DNA of 64,000 bases from the NCBI GenBank assembly GCA_003550325.1, contig QKWP01000687.1, positions 1 to 64,000 of the forward strand. The letters run 5' to 3'. The notes under the pieces were generated by a model. The model ran no database searches and was not told the origin of the DNA. It saw nothing but the letters and a program-made list of their open reading frames with translations. This DNA is from Gigaspora rosea. Taxonomy: Eukaryota > Glomeromycota > Glomeromycetes > Diversisporales > Gigasporaceae. Position numbers and translations under genes: made by a program. Below are positions 1-11,924 of this stretch, one piece after another (position 1 is the first letter of the stretch; each line of letters begins with the position of its first letter).

Positions 1-110
1 AACCATAGAATTAAATTATAACATAAAATTTCAAAGAGGAAAAACCGGGGTTGAAAAAAAAACTCCCAGCTCAAGGGTAAGCGCATACCTAGTTAAATCT
101 TATAACACCT

Positions 111-1215
111 CAAATTTTTTGCGCAATCACATGACACCATATATGCACATATGTGAAGATTCTTTTTAAACTTTTAATTTTTTTTTAAAAAAAACTTCTA
201 GCGATAGTTTCTCAACAACTACTAGGTCAGATTCGATACAATATTTTTTTATTTTAATTCTATTTTAAAACTTCTAGCGATAGTTTCTCAACAACTACTA
301 GGTCAGATTCGATAAAATATATTTTTTTATTTTAATTCTATAAAAATTTAGAGTGAAAATAAAAAAAAATTTATTGAGTTTAGTCTGGTAGTTGCCGAAA
401 AACATTCATATAAAGTTTTAAAAAATGGTGAATATCAGAAAAACAAATCGCAATCGTATTTTTTAAACTTCAGACCAAATTTGATGAAATTTTTATTTTA
501 ATTTTACAATGTTGTGAAATTAGAATAAAAAAAAATTTCAATGAATTTTATTAGTGTAGTGATGCCTGACGAAATGACGAAACCTGACGAAACCATAAGT
601 TTCGTCAAGTTTCGTCATTGACGAAACTTATGGTTTCGTCAGGTTTCGTCATTTCGTCAGGCATCTATAATTAGGTGGTTGTTGAGATATCTTCATTTAA
701 AATTTAAAAAAACTTTGCCGCAACTTGAACTCTAAACAATAACTCATAAAACAAAAATATCTCATCAACCACCTAATAAATTCAATGAAGCTTTTTTTGT
801 TCAATTCTACTAATTTATAAAATTATAAAAAAAAAATTTTCGTCAAATTCCATTAGGTGGTTGTTGAGATTTCTTCGTTTAAAGATGAATGGTTTAGAAC
901 ATTAAGTTGCGGCAAAATTTTTAATTTTAAATGATGATATCTCAACAACTACCTAATAGAATTCATTGAATTTTTTTTTATTTTAATTCTATAATATTGT
1001 AGAATTAAAAAAAAATTATAAAATTTGTTTTGGTAGTTATTGAGAAATTGTTGCTTAAATACGATTGCGGCCTTTAAATCCATTCTACATGTTTATAGGA
1101 TTGAAATAAAAATTTTATCGGATTTGACCCAAAAATCATCGCTACAAGTTTTTTAAATTTTAGGATCTTCACATATGTATGTACATATATGTGTCACGTG
1201 ATTACGCAGAAATTT
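111..1215. repeat. 1.1-kb foldback element with long terminal inverted repeats
   Basis: The ends are inverted copies of each other. The left end near 119 (TTGCGCAATCACATGACAC) matches the complement of the right end at 1163-1212, and both contain CATATGTGAAGAT. Inside are two direct copies of a roughly 45-bp block (about 198 and 272), a perfect hairpin (561-665), and two inverted copies of a roughly 115-bp block (668-782 and 851-970). Each of these blocks is bounded by TTAGGTGGTTGTTGAGAT and its complement. No coding frame is seen. It is most likely a non-autonomous DNA transposon carrying nested elements. I could not identify a target-site duplication. Confidence 0.7.
561..665. repeat. Perfect 47-bp inverted repeat (hairpin), TTTCGTCA motif
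   Basis: Positions 561-607 are exactly complementary to 619-665, with an 11-base loop. The arms consist of repeated TTTCGTCA/TGACGAAA units and end in GATGCCTGACG. A looser relative with GCGTCA units lies at 49129-49270. It lies inside the foldback element. Confidence 0.9.
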
Positions 1216-1894
1216 ATTACTCCCACACAGTGATTTAAGCCACATGAATTTGGTCGCTTAGCCAGTCGACCAAATTATCGGCTAAGCGGCTGGCTAATGG
1301 CTAAGTACTAATAAATTACTTTCAAAATATTTTAGAAATCTTTCTTGTACTTTATACTTATATTAAATTTACCAGAAATCATAATTAGACTACATATATA
1401 AGAGAAAATCAATTAGATCCTAACACTGTTCATGATTTATTATTTCTAAAAGAAAATCCAAAGATCTTTATCATGTATCTGAGTTTAGATAGAAATTTTT
1501 TACTTTCATAGCATAATATAAGTATTTCTGCTAATAGAAAAATTTAATAATAATTAGTTTGATCAATTAAATGGCAATGTGGGTTTAATATAAGAAAAAA
1601 ATTAGACAAAGCCAATTTAAGTTTGGCCATTATTTTCAAAAAATGGAAAACATTGTTAACAGTACAGCAGTAAATAAGTGTTCTATGATTTTCTCAAGTG
1701 GATAGAGATAAGAAAAATTTATTAAATTAAACTAAAAATTAAAAAAATTAGCATAGTATATTAAATATAAATAGGAAAAATTTACCTGAACCAGGGGTCT
1801 ATGATTAATCTGTAGACCCCAGTTTGCCAAAGAATAGGATCGAAATTTAGTTTAATTTTTTTAAACCTGAATTTTTCTTCTTCGACAAGAAACG
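1216..1894. other. AT-rich non-coding stretch
   Basis: No gene is seen. A short GGCTAA/TTAGCC-rich patch at 1245-1310 resembles a transposon end (CAGTGATTTAAGCC at 1226), but no partner end was found. Confidence 0.5.
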
Positions 1895-2340
1895 AAAACT
1901 AATTAGAAATGAATAGATGCCTTCGTTTGAACGAAAATGGATCTTGCCAAAGAATAGGAATTGAAGTTTTATACAATTTTTTATTGAAATTTTACACAAT
2001 TTTTTAAAAAACAAAATATCATCAAAAAATAATTATAAATGAATAAAGGCTTCATTTGAATGAATTTCGTCGAAAAATAATTAGAAATGAATAAGGCTTC
2101 GCTTGAATGAAAATGGATCTTGCCAAAGAGTAGGAATTGAAATTTGCACAATTTTTAAAGACAAAATGTCGTCGAAAAATAATTTGAAATGAATAAAGGC
2201 TTCGTTTGAGTGAAAATGGATTTTGCCAAAGAATAGGAATTGAAATTGTTGCACAAATAAATTTTCGTCGAAAAAATTAGAAATGAATAAAGACTTCATT
2301 TGAGCGAAAATGGATTTTGCCAAAGAATAGGAATTGAAAG
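1895..2340. repeat. Degenerate tandem repeat, unit about 80-115 bp
   Basis: About five head-to-tail copies share AGAAATGAATAAAGGCTTC, then a GAAAATGGAT block, then TTGCCAAAGAATAGGAATTG. They are separated by variable AT-rich spacers containing TTTCGTCGAAAAA. The short frame on the minus strand is repetitive and is not a gene. Confidence 0.8.
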
Positions 2341-3216
2341 TTTATGACTTATAAGTACGACAAGCATGCATGTCGATATTTAGTCTTATTGCTGTATTGT
2401 AATATATATTAGTCACCTCATTAAACTATGTATATCCCGAAATCAATAACTTATCGACTTCGGCCGAATTAATTTCGGCCAAATTTTTATCAGTTGTCCC
2501 AGAATTTATGAGAACAGTATAATCGCAGCTTAAGCTGAGCCACAGTTGAGCTGCGGCTCTAAGTTATATCTCAAGCCACAAATTAAGTCAATTACTATAG
2601 CTCCTCGGCTTGGAACGGCTTGGCTCTATTATGCAGCTGAAGCCGGCTTCAAATGAGCCGTTAACAACTCTATTTATACAGTATAATGTAATTTTTTAAA
2701 GGAAAGTTTATTAATGCCAATAGTTTATTAAAGCATATCATTTCCGATCTGGCTCCGAGCTCTGATTCTAAGTAAATCGGATTTTTTGTTTATTTCTTTG
2801 TTTTACTCCGAAACTAAAATTATTACCTATCATTAGTATAGTGCTGAGTGAGCATGTTTACTGTGTGGATTAGACTAAAGACCCTATAAACTGAAGTTTC
2901 CACGACATATAGATATTTTAACATGCTGAGAGCCTGGATTTTAAATTACTCCAAACTTAAATAACCAACAACCGGAGTGGTAGATCTAAAAGCAGTTACA
3001 TTGTGTGGCAATACCTATTAAATTATTAAATTATTGATATTATAATCTGTTTAAATGTTGCAAATTGTAAATTTTGAAATTTTTTATTAAATCAAAACAA
3101 ATATATAGCAGTATTACAAAAATTATATTCATATTATATGAAAAATTATGAAACGACTAAAAATTAATCGAAAGACTTTGAATCCATACACTTTCTTCAG
3201 CTTCTATCTCGTCAAC
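2341..3216. other. Non-coding, with a GAGCC/GGCTT-rich patch
   Basis: 2525-2665 is unusually GC-rich for the window and repeats GAGCC and GGCTT in both orientations. Its right side ends GAGCCGTTAACAACTCTA, which looks like a hAT-type terminus, but I found no matching left end. The rest is AT-rich with no supported feature. Confidence 0.4.
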
Positions 3217-3647
3217 TTAATCATATTCTTCCACATTTCTTTTATTTCGAAATGTTTCAATTGTTGACATTATTGTCCTTATTTGCACCGCTTGTAAATT
3301 GCTCATTTCTCTGAGCCTTCTTATTTGATCCTCCTGATTATCAATTTTTTCTGGAGGTTTCCAACCATTTTTTCAAGTTCTTTTATTGTTTGGTGAAGGC
3401 GTGTAATCTCTCTATTAAGTTTTCTTTTCTCTCTTTCGTAGTCGCTTACTTTAATATAATCGGTGTCTATCTGTTCTTTGTACCGTTTCGTTACTTCAAT
3501 TTCATTTCTCACAAAGTCCAATAAAATTGGTTCTGATTCACTAACTTCAAGCCTTTTCAGATAACGGTTTAAGTATTTTACATGTTCGTTTAGTAAGTAA
3601 CTTATAGCTTCTTTTCCAGTTCTCTCTTTTGCTATTTCTGTTTGCAA
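3217..3647 (-). pseudogene. Small coiled-coil protein gene with a frame break
   Basis: Not recognised as a known family. The first frame (ATG at 3645-3647) gives 108 residues. It is rich in Glu, Lys, Arg and Leu with heptad-like spacing from about residue 60 (EREKRKLNREITRL, then HQTIKELEKM). It stops at 3321, but coding character continues in another frame from about 3365 to a stop at 3217-3219, again charged and coil-like (NQEDQIRRLREMSNL). One indel near 3360, or a very short unrecognised intron, would explain this. Base use is less AT-biased than the flanks. Either a decaying gene or a real gene with an assembly error. No neighbour suggests a role. Confidence 0.5.
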
Positions 3648-3699
3648 AGTTTAGTCTGTAATTACGTTTTGATCAAGACTTGTTGTTTTCATAGGATTC

Positions 3700-4645
3700 T
3701 GAGAAATTTAGTGGGACAGTGATAGTTTTTCGATAATACAATTTTCAGCCGATATATTGTTGCGGTATCATTTGTTTTGATTTTCGGCCGATATATTGTT
3801 GCGGTATCATTTGTTTTGATTTTCGGACTGATCCGGAATGTTTTGTAACAACCCATCCCGGATCAGTCCGAAAATCAAAACAAACGATACCGCGGCCAGG
3901 GACCCAGAAAATTTTGGTTTGGAAATTGCAAAAATTTATTTGGACGTTGGCCAATATTTGGATAAAATTTGGATAAAATCCTCGAATATTTGGAATTATT
4001 TGGATTATAACTAGTGAAAAATTTTCCAATTCTGAATTTCGTAGGAAATTTATCAAAATTTATTATTTGCATAATTGTGGTATGATAATTTTTAGTAGGG
4101 ATTTTTTTTTTTCATGTATTTAAAAAAAAAATACTATATTGTGTAAATTAACTCTTGTACTTTTGCGAGAGAACTGGCAAAATTATGAGTGTAAACTTGA
4201 TGAGCATAGTGTTTCGATCTAAATCCGAAATCTGGATTGATCCTTCAATCCAGACAAATTCAGATATCCAGGTTAGAGATTTTTACTAAGGATGTACCCA
4301 AAGTAAGCTTTATACATAATCTAATGCGGATTCAATCCGGATTTGATAGAATCCGGATGGCCTGTCAAAATTAGGATCGAAAAACTAGTAGCACATTTTT
4401 ATTGTATGTATTTTTATTGGTCAGAGATCACATGTATACAGGAAAATCGGCAAAAAATTTGGAAAAGTTTGGCCGAAATGCAAAAATTTGGAAATATCAA
4501 AATTAGGCCAAAAATTTGGAATAATTTGGAAAAATTTATTTACAAAATTTTCCGGGTCCCTGACCGCGGCCTACCGAAAAATATGACCGAAATTTGGATG
4601 ATCATCACAAAAATTCATCACTGTCCCACTAATTTTCAAATCAGC
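3700..4645. mobile_element. Non-autonomous TIR transposon, 0.95 kb, nested
   Basis: The left end near 3706 (AAATTTAGTGGGACAGTGAT) is an inverted match to the right end at 4615-4640 (ATCACTGTCCCACTAATTTT). A second, inner inverted pair is about 3889-3915 and 4545-4573, both containing CAGGGACCC next to GCGG. This suggests one element inside another. Frames in this interval are by-products of the repeats. Confidence 0.75.
3748..3895. repeat. Direct duplication followed by palindrome inside the TIR element
   Basis: A 40-bp block containing CGATATATTGTTGCGG occurs twice head to tail (3748 and 3786). The second copy is followed by a palindrome of about 30-bp arms centred near 3850, with arms ending GGACTGATCCGGA and TCCGGATCAGTCC. 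Confidence 0.8.
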
Positions 4646-4731
4646 TGTAAAAGTGAGATTTTAAATCGGTTTATTGTTTGCAAGAAAAAGGGATGATAGA
4701 TCATGATGTCTGGAATAACATGCATACGTAA

Positions 4732-4895
4732 GGTTTTTTTTCTTATAAATTAAATTATAGAGGTTTTTTCTTATAAATTAAATCATAGAGATTTTTTTCT
4801 TATAAATTAAATCATAGAGGTTTTTTTCTTATAAATTAAATCATAGAGGTTTTTTTCTTATAAATTAAATCATAGAGGTTTTTTTTCTTACAAAT
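4732..4895. repeat. Minisatellite, 29-30 bp unit, about 6 copies
   Basis: Consecutive units consist of GAGGTTTTTTTCTTATAA followed by ATTAAATCATA. The first and last copies are slightly divergent. Confidence 0.92.
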
Positions 4896-6558
4896 TAAAC
4901 TGTAACATTTTACCATTTTATCTATAAAAAATAATTTTTTTCATAATTAGTTTCAGAAGAGCATTGCCTTTCATTATACGAAATAATCACAAAATAATTA
5001 TGAAAACAAAAAGCATAATTAGAAACAAAGTTGACTACGTGTATTATTAAGTAAGTAATTAATAAAATGGAAAAAAGTAACTGAGAACATTATTTCTAAA
5101 GACCAAACTAACAAAACTTTACTAAAGTTATTATTAACTTTGAGCAAACATTTTGCCATACTTTATATAGGATAAAAAAACACAATAGCCTATTGGTCTG
5201 TGTGAAATTTACTGCTAAAAATGAAGGTAAGTTAAGGTAACTAAAAATGGTTTCATTTAAAATTACCTTATTACAATAAATTTAAACACATTTTTATTGC
5301 TATTTTAATTAGAATAGGTACAAATCTTTAGTAGCAGATCTTAGTTAAAGTTGTAATTTGTCAAATCTTGTGTAGATTTATCAACTATAAATTAAAAGGT
5401 TTAGTTTAATCTTTTATATCTTGTAGAATTTTTTAATAAGTTCGGTTTTATAGTAATAAATATTATATTTATCCACTTTACGTGTATTCTTCTAGTTGAT
5501 AAACATATATGATAAATTCTTTTTTACATGTATTTATAAGAGCTTCTTTTATATGAAGTTTTTATTAAAATTTACCGTATTAAAACGATAAATCTTTAAA
5601 AAATTGCGCATTTTGATTGGCTAATCGTCATGGGAAAGCAAATAATTAATCAATGTCCTTAAGCGTTTATTTGGACTAAGGGTGCTCTTAAGCACCTAAA
5701 TTAATAGGTCGGAGCACAATTTTTAATTAGTCGAAAATAAATTATTCGGTCAAGCGAGTTCATTATCGCAATCAAAAAAAAAAAAAAGATGGTCAGAGAC
5801 CACCTTTTTTTTTTTTATCAGAGTTTCATTGATTGGCTAAAATTTAATATCCGCATTTCGCAAAATGAACTTTGGCAAAATTACCGTAAGTCTTACTTCA
5901 ATTAATATTAGAGAGCACCCTAAGTGCCTTATGTTCAATAAAAAAATATAGACATAGTCCATAAACGTCCGTGTCTAATGATCCATATAATCCATGTCCA
6001 TATTCTACCAGCACTGGTTAAAAAAAAAAAATCGAATATTCGGATATTCATTTTAGTTTTTTGACAAATATTTGATTATCAAAAAAATTGAGAAATGAAT
6101 ATTCGAATACCCTTGAATATTCATTAAATATTATAGTGATTTGTGACTCGATTAATGATACTTTTTATTTTACTTTTCATAAGTAACACAATTAAAGGAA
6201 TGAAACCATTCCACGCTTCTTTAAATAGTACATAAATTTTCTGCTAATAAATTAGTCGATTCGAACAACTTTGTTCGATATTCTAATTACTTAGTTCAAT
6301 CAAATTTCATTTCAAACTAAGTATATTGAGATCCTATTTTTGACAAATATAATATACATAAATTACGTATATTCAATGAATATATTTATGTATTTAGCGA
6401 ATAATCTATATAGATTTTTTTTTTAAAGTCTTTTTTATTTAAAAAGTATATTAGCAACCCGTACATGCTTTGTTTCAATATATCGCACATTAAATCATGC
6501 AACAAATCAAAGAATAAAGATAGATACATATCATGCCTTTATTTATATAGATTTTATT
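4896..6558. other. Non-coding interval with weak inverted repeats
   Basis: No gene is seen. AAGGGTGCTCTTAAGCACC (about 5680) is an imperfect inverted match to GAGCACCCTAAGTGCC (about 5913). A hairpin of A and T runs around GGTCAGAGACC lies at 5776-5819. This is probably a decayed MITE of about 250-350 bp. The remainder, including the flank just 3' of the Sel1-kinase relic, is AT-rich and featureless. Confidence 0.45.
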
Positions 6559-9500
6559 TCATTCTGGAATCTTTAACTCATTTAATCCGCTAACTATTAA
6601 ATAATTATAAAAATTAACAATAAATTATTATTTAATAAAATAATAAAAATAGTTACCTTGATAAATTGATGTAGTGCATGCAATGAATTTGTTTTTATAA
6701 ATATCATCAGATGTTTCAAGTCTGTTCATATTTTTGAATCCTTCCTCTATTAATACATCTGATACTTCATCTGATTTATCAAAATCTGATAAAATACTTT
6801 CATCATTCTACCATTCTATAAGCAATTTACAAATTTCTATTGCTTATAGACAATTTGTTGGTTCTCTTTCCCAACATTTCTTCATTAGACTTATGAATAA
6901 TGGTGGAATGTTCTCAAGAATTGGTGGTCGTAACCCATTTTTGCATATTTCTATTTGAAGTTGCGTTTCATTTACTTGATTATAAAAATAAACTGCAGAT
7001 TTTCCATATAAAATTTCCCACATAATTATGCCAATTGAGTAAATATCTGACGCAGTTGTATATTGACCTTTGTCTAAAATTTCAGGTGCTATAAATGGCA
7101 AAACTCCATAAACACCACGATGTTCTGACTTGAATGCTATACTTGATGATATTGAAAGTCCCAAGTCTGCAATATATGCGCTCGCTAGACCACTCACTAA
7201 AATATTACCGCTATGCAAATCTCGATAAATCCGCGAGAATGAATTATTTGTAAATCAAAGACAATACTATGTAATAAAGTTAATTTGTGTTTCCATTCCC
7301 TTAGTGATGTAAAGAAAAGGTGTTTACGCAAAGAACCCAATGGTATATATTCTAAAACAAGGATATAGTCACCAGAAGAGTCATCTTTTGATATTCCATA
7401 GCACCTTAAAAATGTTGGATCTTTATTGCAAATATCAAATATGCTTTTAACTTTAGCGTTAAAATTAGTTAAAATAAGGCTTAGAAAATTAAACATATTA
7501 GGTAGTATATAATTAAATGTAATTACCTCTTTTACAAATTCTTCTTTATGATACTTCGAATTATGGAACAATTTAAGTGCAACGTATTGATAAATACTTT
7601 CGACTTGATTCAACCATCTAGCAGAATACACTGTTGCAAATCCCCCTGCCCAATCTCTTTGATATTTTCAAATTTATTATAAGCAATCCAAGACAACGGA
7701 TATTTACTGTCAGAAAGCATCTTCTTTAAATCACTGTCAATATCTAAATCATCATATATTCTCTTGTTTGTCGCTAAGCTAAATTATTTATCGTTATATT
7801 TAAATAATATAAAAATAATATGAAAAATAAATACAATTATAATAAGTAACTACCTGTTATTTTTTTCTGTTCTCTAATGGGGTATTTTTAATTAGTCATT
7901 AAAGGGAAATATATGAGTTATAATTATGATACAAAAATAACATACTTCTGGCGCCATTCATCAGCCTTTTGTAAGTCTCTCGTCACTCCAATTCCATTTC
8001 GATAACAATGTCCAACTTTACTTATTGCCGGAAGACAATCCATATTTGCAGCTTTTTGATAATAAATGAATGCTTTATCTTCATCTATTTCACTCCCAAT
8101 TCCATCACCATTTTCATAATAATTTCCAACAGTATATATTCCCATAGCATCCCCCAACTCGGCTGATTTTTGAAAATAAATCAATGCCTTATGTTTATCT
8201 TTTTCAACTCCTCTTCCATGAAAATAACAATCGCCAACATTATATGTTCCCATAGCATCCCCCATCTCTGCACATTTTTGATAATAAATGAATGCATTAT
8301 GTTCATTTTTTTCAACTCCATTTCCATTCGCATAACAGCAACCAGCAGAAAAAGTCCCTTTAACATCCCCCATTTCTGCCAATTTTTGAAAATAAATGAA
8401 TCCCTTATGTTCATTTTTTTCAACTGTAATTCCATGAAAATAACAATGTCCAACCATATATATTCCTTTGACATGCCCCATCTCTGCTGATTTTTGAAAA
8501 TTGATGAATGCACTATGTTCATCCTTTTCAATTCAAATTCCTTCGCAATAACTATATCCTAAATTATATATTCCTCTAGCATTTCCCATTTTCGCTGATT
8601 TTTGATAATAAATGAATGCCTTATGTTCGTCCTTTTCAACTCCAATTCCTTGTTGATAACAATCACCAACTTTGGTTATTCCTTCAACGTCCTCCATCTC
8701 TGCAGATTTTTGATAATAAATAAATGCATTATGTTCGTTCTTTTCAACTCCAATTCCATTTTGATAACAATATCCGACCATAAATGTCCCATAACATGTC
8801 CTATCTCTGAAGATTTTTGATAATAAATGAATGCGTTACGTTCATCTTTCTCAACCCCAATTCCCTTAAGATAACAGGATCCAACTAAATATGCACCAAC
8901 AGGATCATCCATTTCAGCGGATTTTTGGTAATAAATGAACGCCTTACATTCGTCTTTTTCAACTCCAGTTCCATATTGATAACAACCTCCAACATTAAAC
9001 ATTCCCTCAGAATTACCCATATCAGCAGACTTTTGGTAATAAATGAATTCCTTATATTCATCTTTTTCAACACCAATTCCGTCACTATAACAATATCCAA
9101 CACAAAATGTTCCCTTAGCATGCCCGACTTCTGCAGACTTTTGATAATAAGTGAACGCCTTACATTCGTCTTTTTCAATTCCTATTCCATATTGATAACA
9201 ATTTCCAACATTAAACATCCCATCAGAATTACCCATATCAGCAGATTTCTGGTAATAAATGAAAGCCTTATATTTATCTTTTTAACACCAATTCCGTCAA
9301 TATAACAATATCCGACACAACATGTTCCCTTAGCATGCCCTCATTCAGCTGATTTTTGATAATGAATGAATGCTTTATATTCATCCTTTTCAACTCCAAT
9401 TCCATTTTCATAACAAAATCCGACATTATATGTTCCATCAGAGTTCCCCATCTCTGCTGATTTTGATAATAAATGAATGCATTACATTCGTTCTTTTCAA

Positions 9501-9696
9501 CTCCAATTCCATTTTGATAACAATATCCGACCATAAATGTCCCCGTAACATGCCCCACTTCTGCAGACTTTTGATAATAAATGAACGCCTTACATTCGTC
9601 TTTTTCAATTCCAATACCGTTTTGATAATTGTATCCAATGTCATAAGGATCTAATTCAGTTGATTTTTCGGGACGAACTAAATAGTTATCAGTCAT
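6559..9696 (-). pseudogene. Sel1-repeat to protein-kinase fusion, decayed
   Basis: The N-terminal exon (7946-9696) encodes about 15 Sel1 repeats of 36 residues (AFIYYQKSAE..G..VG.CYQNGIGVEK). It splices in frame through a 20-nt exon (7854-7873) into a kinase exon starting at 7773 (ATNKRIYDDLDI). The kinase shows a glycine-rich loop, VALKLF, RDLHSGNILV, ADLGLS, APEIL and DIYSIGIIMWEI. The last exon is 6559-6593, after intron 6594-6656. Damage: a one-base loss in a T run near 9463; a stop at 9341-9343; a one-base loss near 9284; a frameshift near 8790; a stop at 8533-8535; a lost G in the glycine loop near 7645; a frame-shifting loss at the HRD histidine near 7232; stops at 6844-6846 and 6808-6810. 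Many lesions are single bases in homopolymers, so sequencing error is a partial alternative. Kinases of this fungal family usually sit N-terminal to Sel1 repeats; here the order is reversed. Confidence 0.85.
7940..9690 (-). repeat. 108-bp tandem repeat array encoding Sel1 units
   Basis: The Sel1 exon is also a DNA-level tandem array of period about 108 bp, about 15-16 units. Each contains TTTTTGATAATAAATGAA (plus-strand reading) with strong similarity between neighbours, e.g. around 9000-9030 and 9220-9250. This implies recent unit duplication or conversion. Reading frames on the plus strand here are antisense shadows. Confidence 0.9.
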
Positions 9697-11253
9697 TTTA
9701 CTTTTAATTATGAAAAATAAATGAATATCTGAATCAACATTTACAGTAAATGCAAGCGTGCTACTACATATAGTCCTAAAAAGGAAGTAGACAATAAATC
9801 ACGGCTTATTTGTGCCGGTAATACAAACACCTAAAAAGGAACCAAAATTGATCCTACGTATACGTTCAACTTTTTTGATGTAGCCTATACGTATTGATTT
9901 TTAAAAAATCCTATTTTATAGGTGCAATGATTTTCATTTGCTTACTTTTGGAAAGAGTTACGATTACCATGGAACGTAGTCATGTTTGCATAACGTATGG
10001 TTTCTAAAACGGCGTGGAAACAAAATCTTGCATTGGGCGTTAAAAATATCTGATTTCACATGTTAATGCGTTGTGTTGGTTTAGCATACTGCTAGTGTAC
10101 GAATTCGTATCACTTTCGTACGTACCTACGTACGTACGTGCGTACGTACCTACGTACGTGCGTACGTACCTACGTACGTACGTGCGTACGTACGCGGTTC
10201 GGGAGGACTTATAAAAATCGTTGCCTAGTTTTGCAATAAGCCGTGATCATTAGATATATGATAGAAAGAAAGTAATTTTTATATTTGGTGAACAGTTTAT
10301 ATTTACAAGAACGGTCATTGATTTACAAGAATTCTATTTTCTTTCTTTCTGGCGAAAGCCATTCCTTTAAATACATTCTTGCACTCCATTTTCCCACATA
10401 AAAATGGTCAGAATTACAAATGATGAAGTAATAGTTAAAAGTATTGTGAAAACGATATAATGTTGAGAAAAAGGAAACCGGTAATAAAGGTTTGTTAAAA
10501 ACAAAGGAATGAAGTAATTGTACGTACGTACGTTACGTAAAAATGTAGTACAGTAGCTAGGTTGGTTATTTTGCCTTATCGCCAAAACGATCAAAGTTAC
10601 AACGTGATGCACGTGGTAACAATTAATTAGGACGACAAAATTTCCCGTGACATCGTACGTACTTAATAGGAACGGAATCAAAATACATAAATCACTTTCT
10701 ATCGTTACGTATCAACAGACCCCCTTAATATTTAAATTGCGTTTATTGAATTAATTCTATTTATTTAATACTGTATTTTATTTAATGATATCAGGTTCGC
10801 TCGGTAATCTTAATTCGCAGAAAATTAATTTCAGGCAAGGTTGTTATTTTGTCTATTAATTCACGAGCAAGCCCGCTTATAAAAGATATTTAACCTACAA
10901 CCACTTTTACAGGCGATTTATTTCTAGCCATTGTCATTAGAGTTAAATTTGTTTAAAGTTGGTGCAATTTATAAAAAAAAAAAAAAAAAATTGCCGGTAA
11001 AATATATTGTACATATCAAAACTAATTTATCTGCAAATTATTCGTCTGTAAAATAATCTTATCTGTAAAATTAATTATCTATGATCTAAGTTTTCTATAA
11101 TGCAATTGTTGGTGAAATAAGACGGACTTAGATTAACATGTGTCGATTCTTTATTTTCATTTCAAAGACACATAACTATTTTTTTTTTATGTAACAATAG
11201 GCATACTTGATTAACTATTTGTCAGATTATATGTGAAATCATAGAATTTAAAA
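9697..11253. other. Non-coding interval upstream of the Sel1-kinase relic
   Basis: Holds a TACGTA-type array (next entry) and further TACGTACG copies at 10519-10540. AATCACGGCTTA (about 9796) and TAAGCCGTGAT (about 10238) are inverted and may bound a small element that contains the array. A 104-residue minus-strand frame at 10367-10681 has no coding features. Otherwise AT-rich. Confidence 0.5.
10110..10195. repeat. TACG/CGTA simple repeat array
   Basis: Runs of TACGTACGTACG broken by TACC and TGCG variants, self-complementary throughout. Similar short clusters occur at 10519-10540, 11285-11415 and 15739-15775. Confidence 0.95.
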
Positions 11254-11261
11254 ACCGTGAC

Positions 11262-11451
11262 TAGTGATGTGCCGCGTACTGTTCTATACGTACTGTACTG
11301 TACGTACTGTACTGAACGTACTGTACGTACTGTACGCTAAAATTTTTGCCGATCACTTGTTCCAGCCAATCAGATGCCAGAAAAGAACTATACGTACTGT
11401 ACGTACTGTACGCTAAAATTTTTCAGGTGTCATATAAATGGCACATCACTA
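11262..11451. mobile_element. hAT-type MITE, 190 bp, 8-bp TSD ACCGTGAC
   Basis: Termini TAGTGATGTGCC and GGCACATCACTA are exact inverted repeats. ACCGTGAC flanks both sides (11254-11261 and 11452-11459). The interior contains repeated TACGTACTGTAC and two copies of ACGCTAAAATTTTT. No coding capacity. TIR and 8-bp duplication fit hAT. Confidence 0.9.
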
Positions 11452-11570
11452 ACCGTGACTAATATGCTAGATAGCCTAAATGTAAATATAAGCTGGATAT
11501 AAAAAGATATATCAATTTATAATGACGTTAAAGTACAATTATAATCGGCAATAAAATAACATTCGCATAT

Positions 11571-11924
11571 CTGATAACTATTAATTATCCGGTAGTTACT
11601 ATTGATCATGTTACCCATATTAATACTATATCACGGTATATCAATGTTAGTTCCATGGTTCGGAATTTTAACATTTAATTTTTTGGATATATTAATATAT
11701 ATCTTTTTTTTGTTTTTTTTTTTTAATGTTATTTTTAATTCATATCAAAAAGTCTCCGAGTAAAAAAAAAAAAGAAAAAAAGAAAAAAGAAAAAGAAAAA
11801 AAAACAACCAGAGAAAGAAATCACATAATCAATAAACTAAACTTTATGAAATAACAATAATTTACAGAATTAATATGGGTAACATGATCAATGACCACTC
11901 CCGGATAATATCGTTAACAGGTAG
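11571..11924. repeat. Inverted-repeat element with A/T-run core
   Basis: 11571-11626 (containing TTGATCATGTTACCC) is an inverted imperfect copy of 11871-11924. The loop holds long T, A and AAAAAG low-complexity runs (11705-11810). Probable non-autonomous element. Confidence 0.7.

Noticed and set aside
1895..2340. Possible CRISPR array
   Set aside because: Units are long, directly adjacent and imperfect, without regular unique spacers; the genome is eukaryotic.
8170..9654. Plus-strand frames of 72-126 residues over the Sel1 array
   Set aside because: Antisense shadows of the 108-bp Sel1 repeats.
10367..10681. 104-residue minus-strand frame
   Set aside because: No domain, AT-driven composition, sits next to simple repeats.
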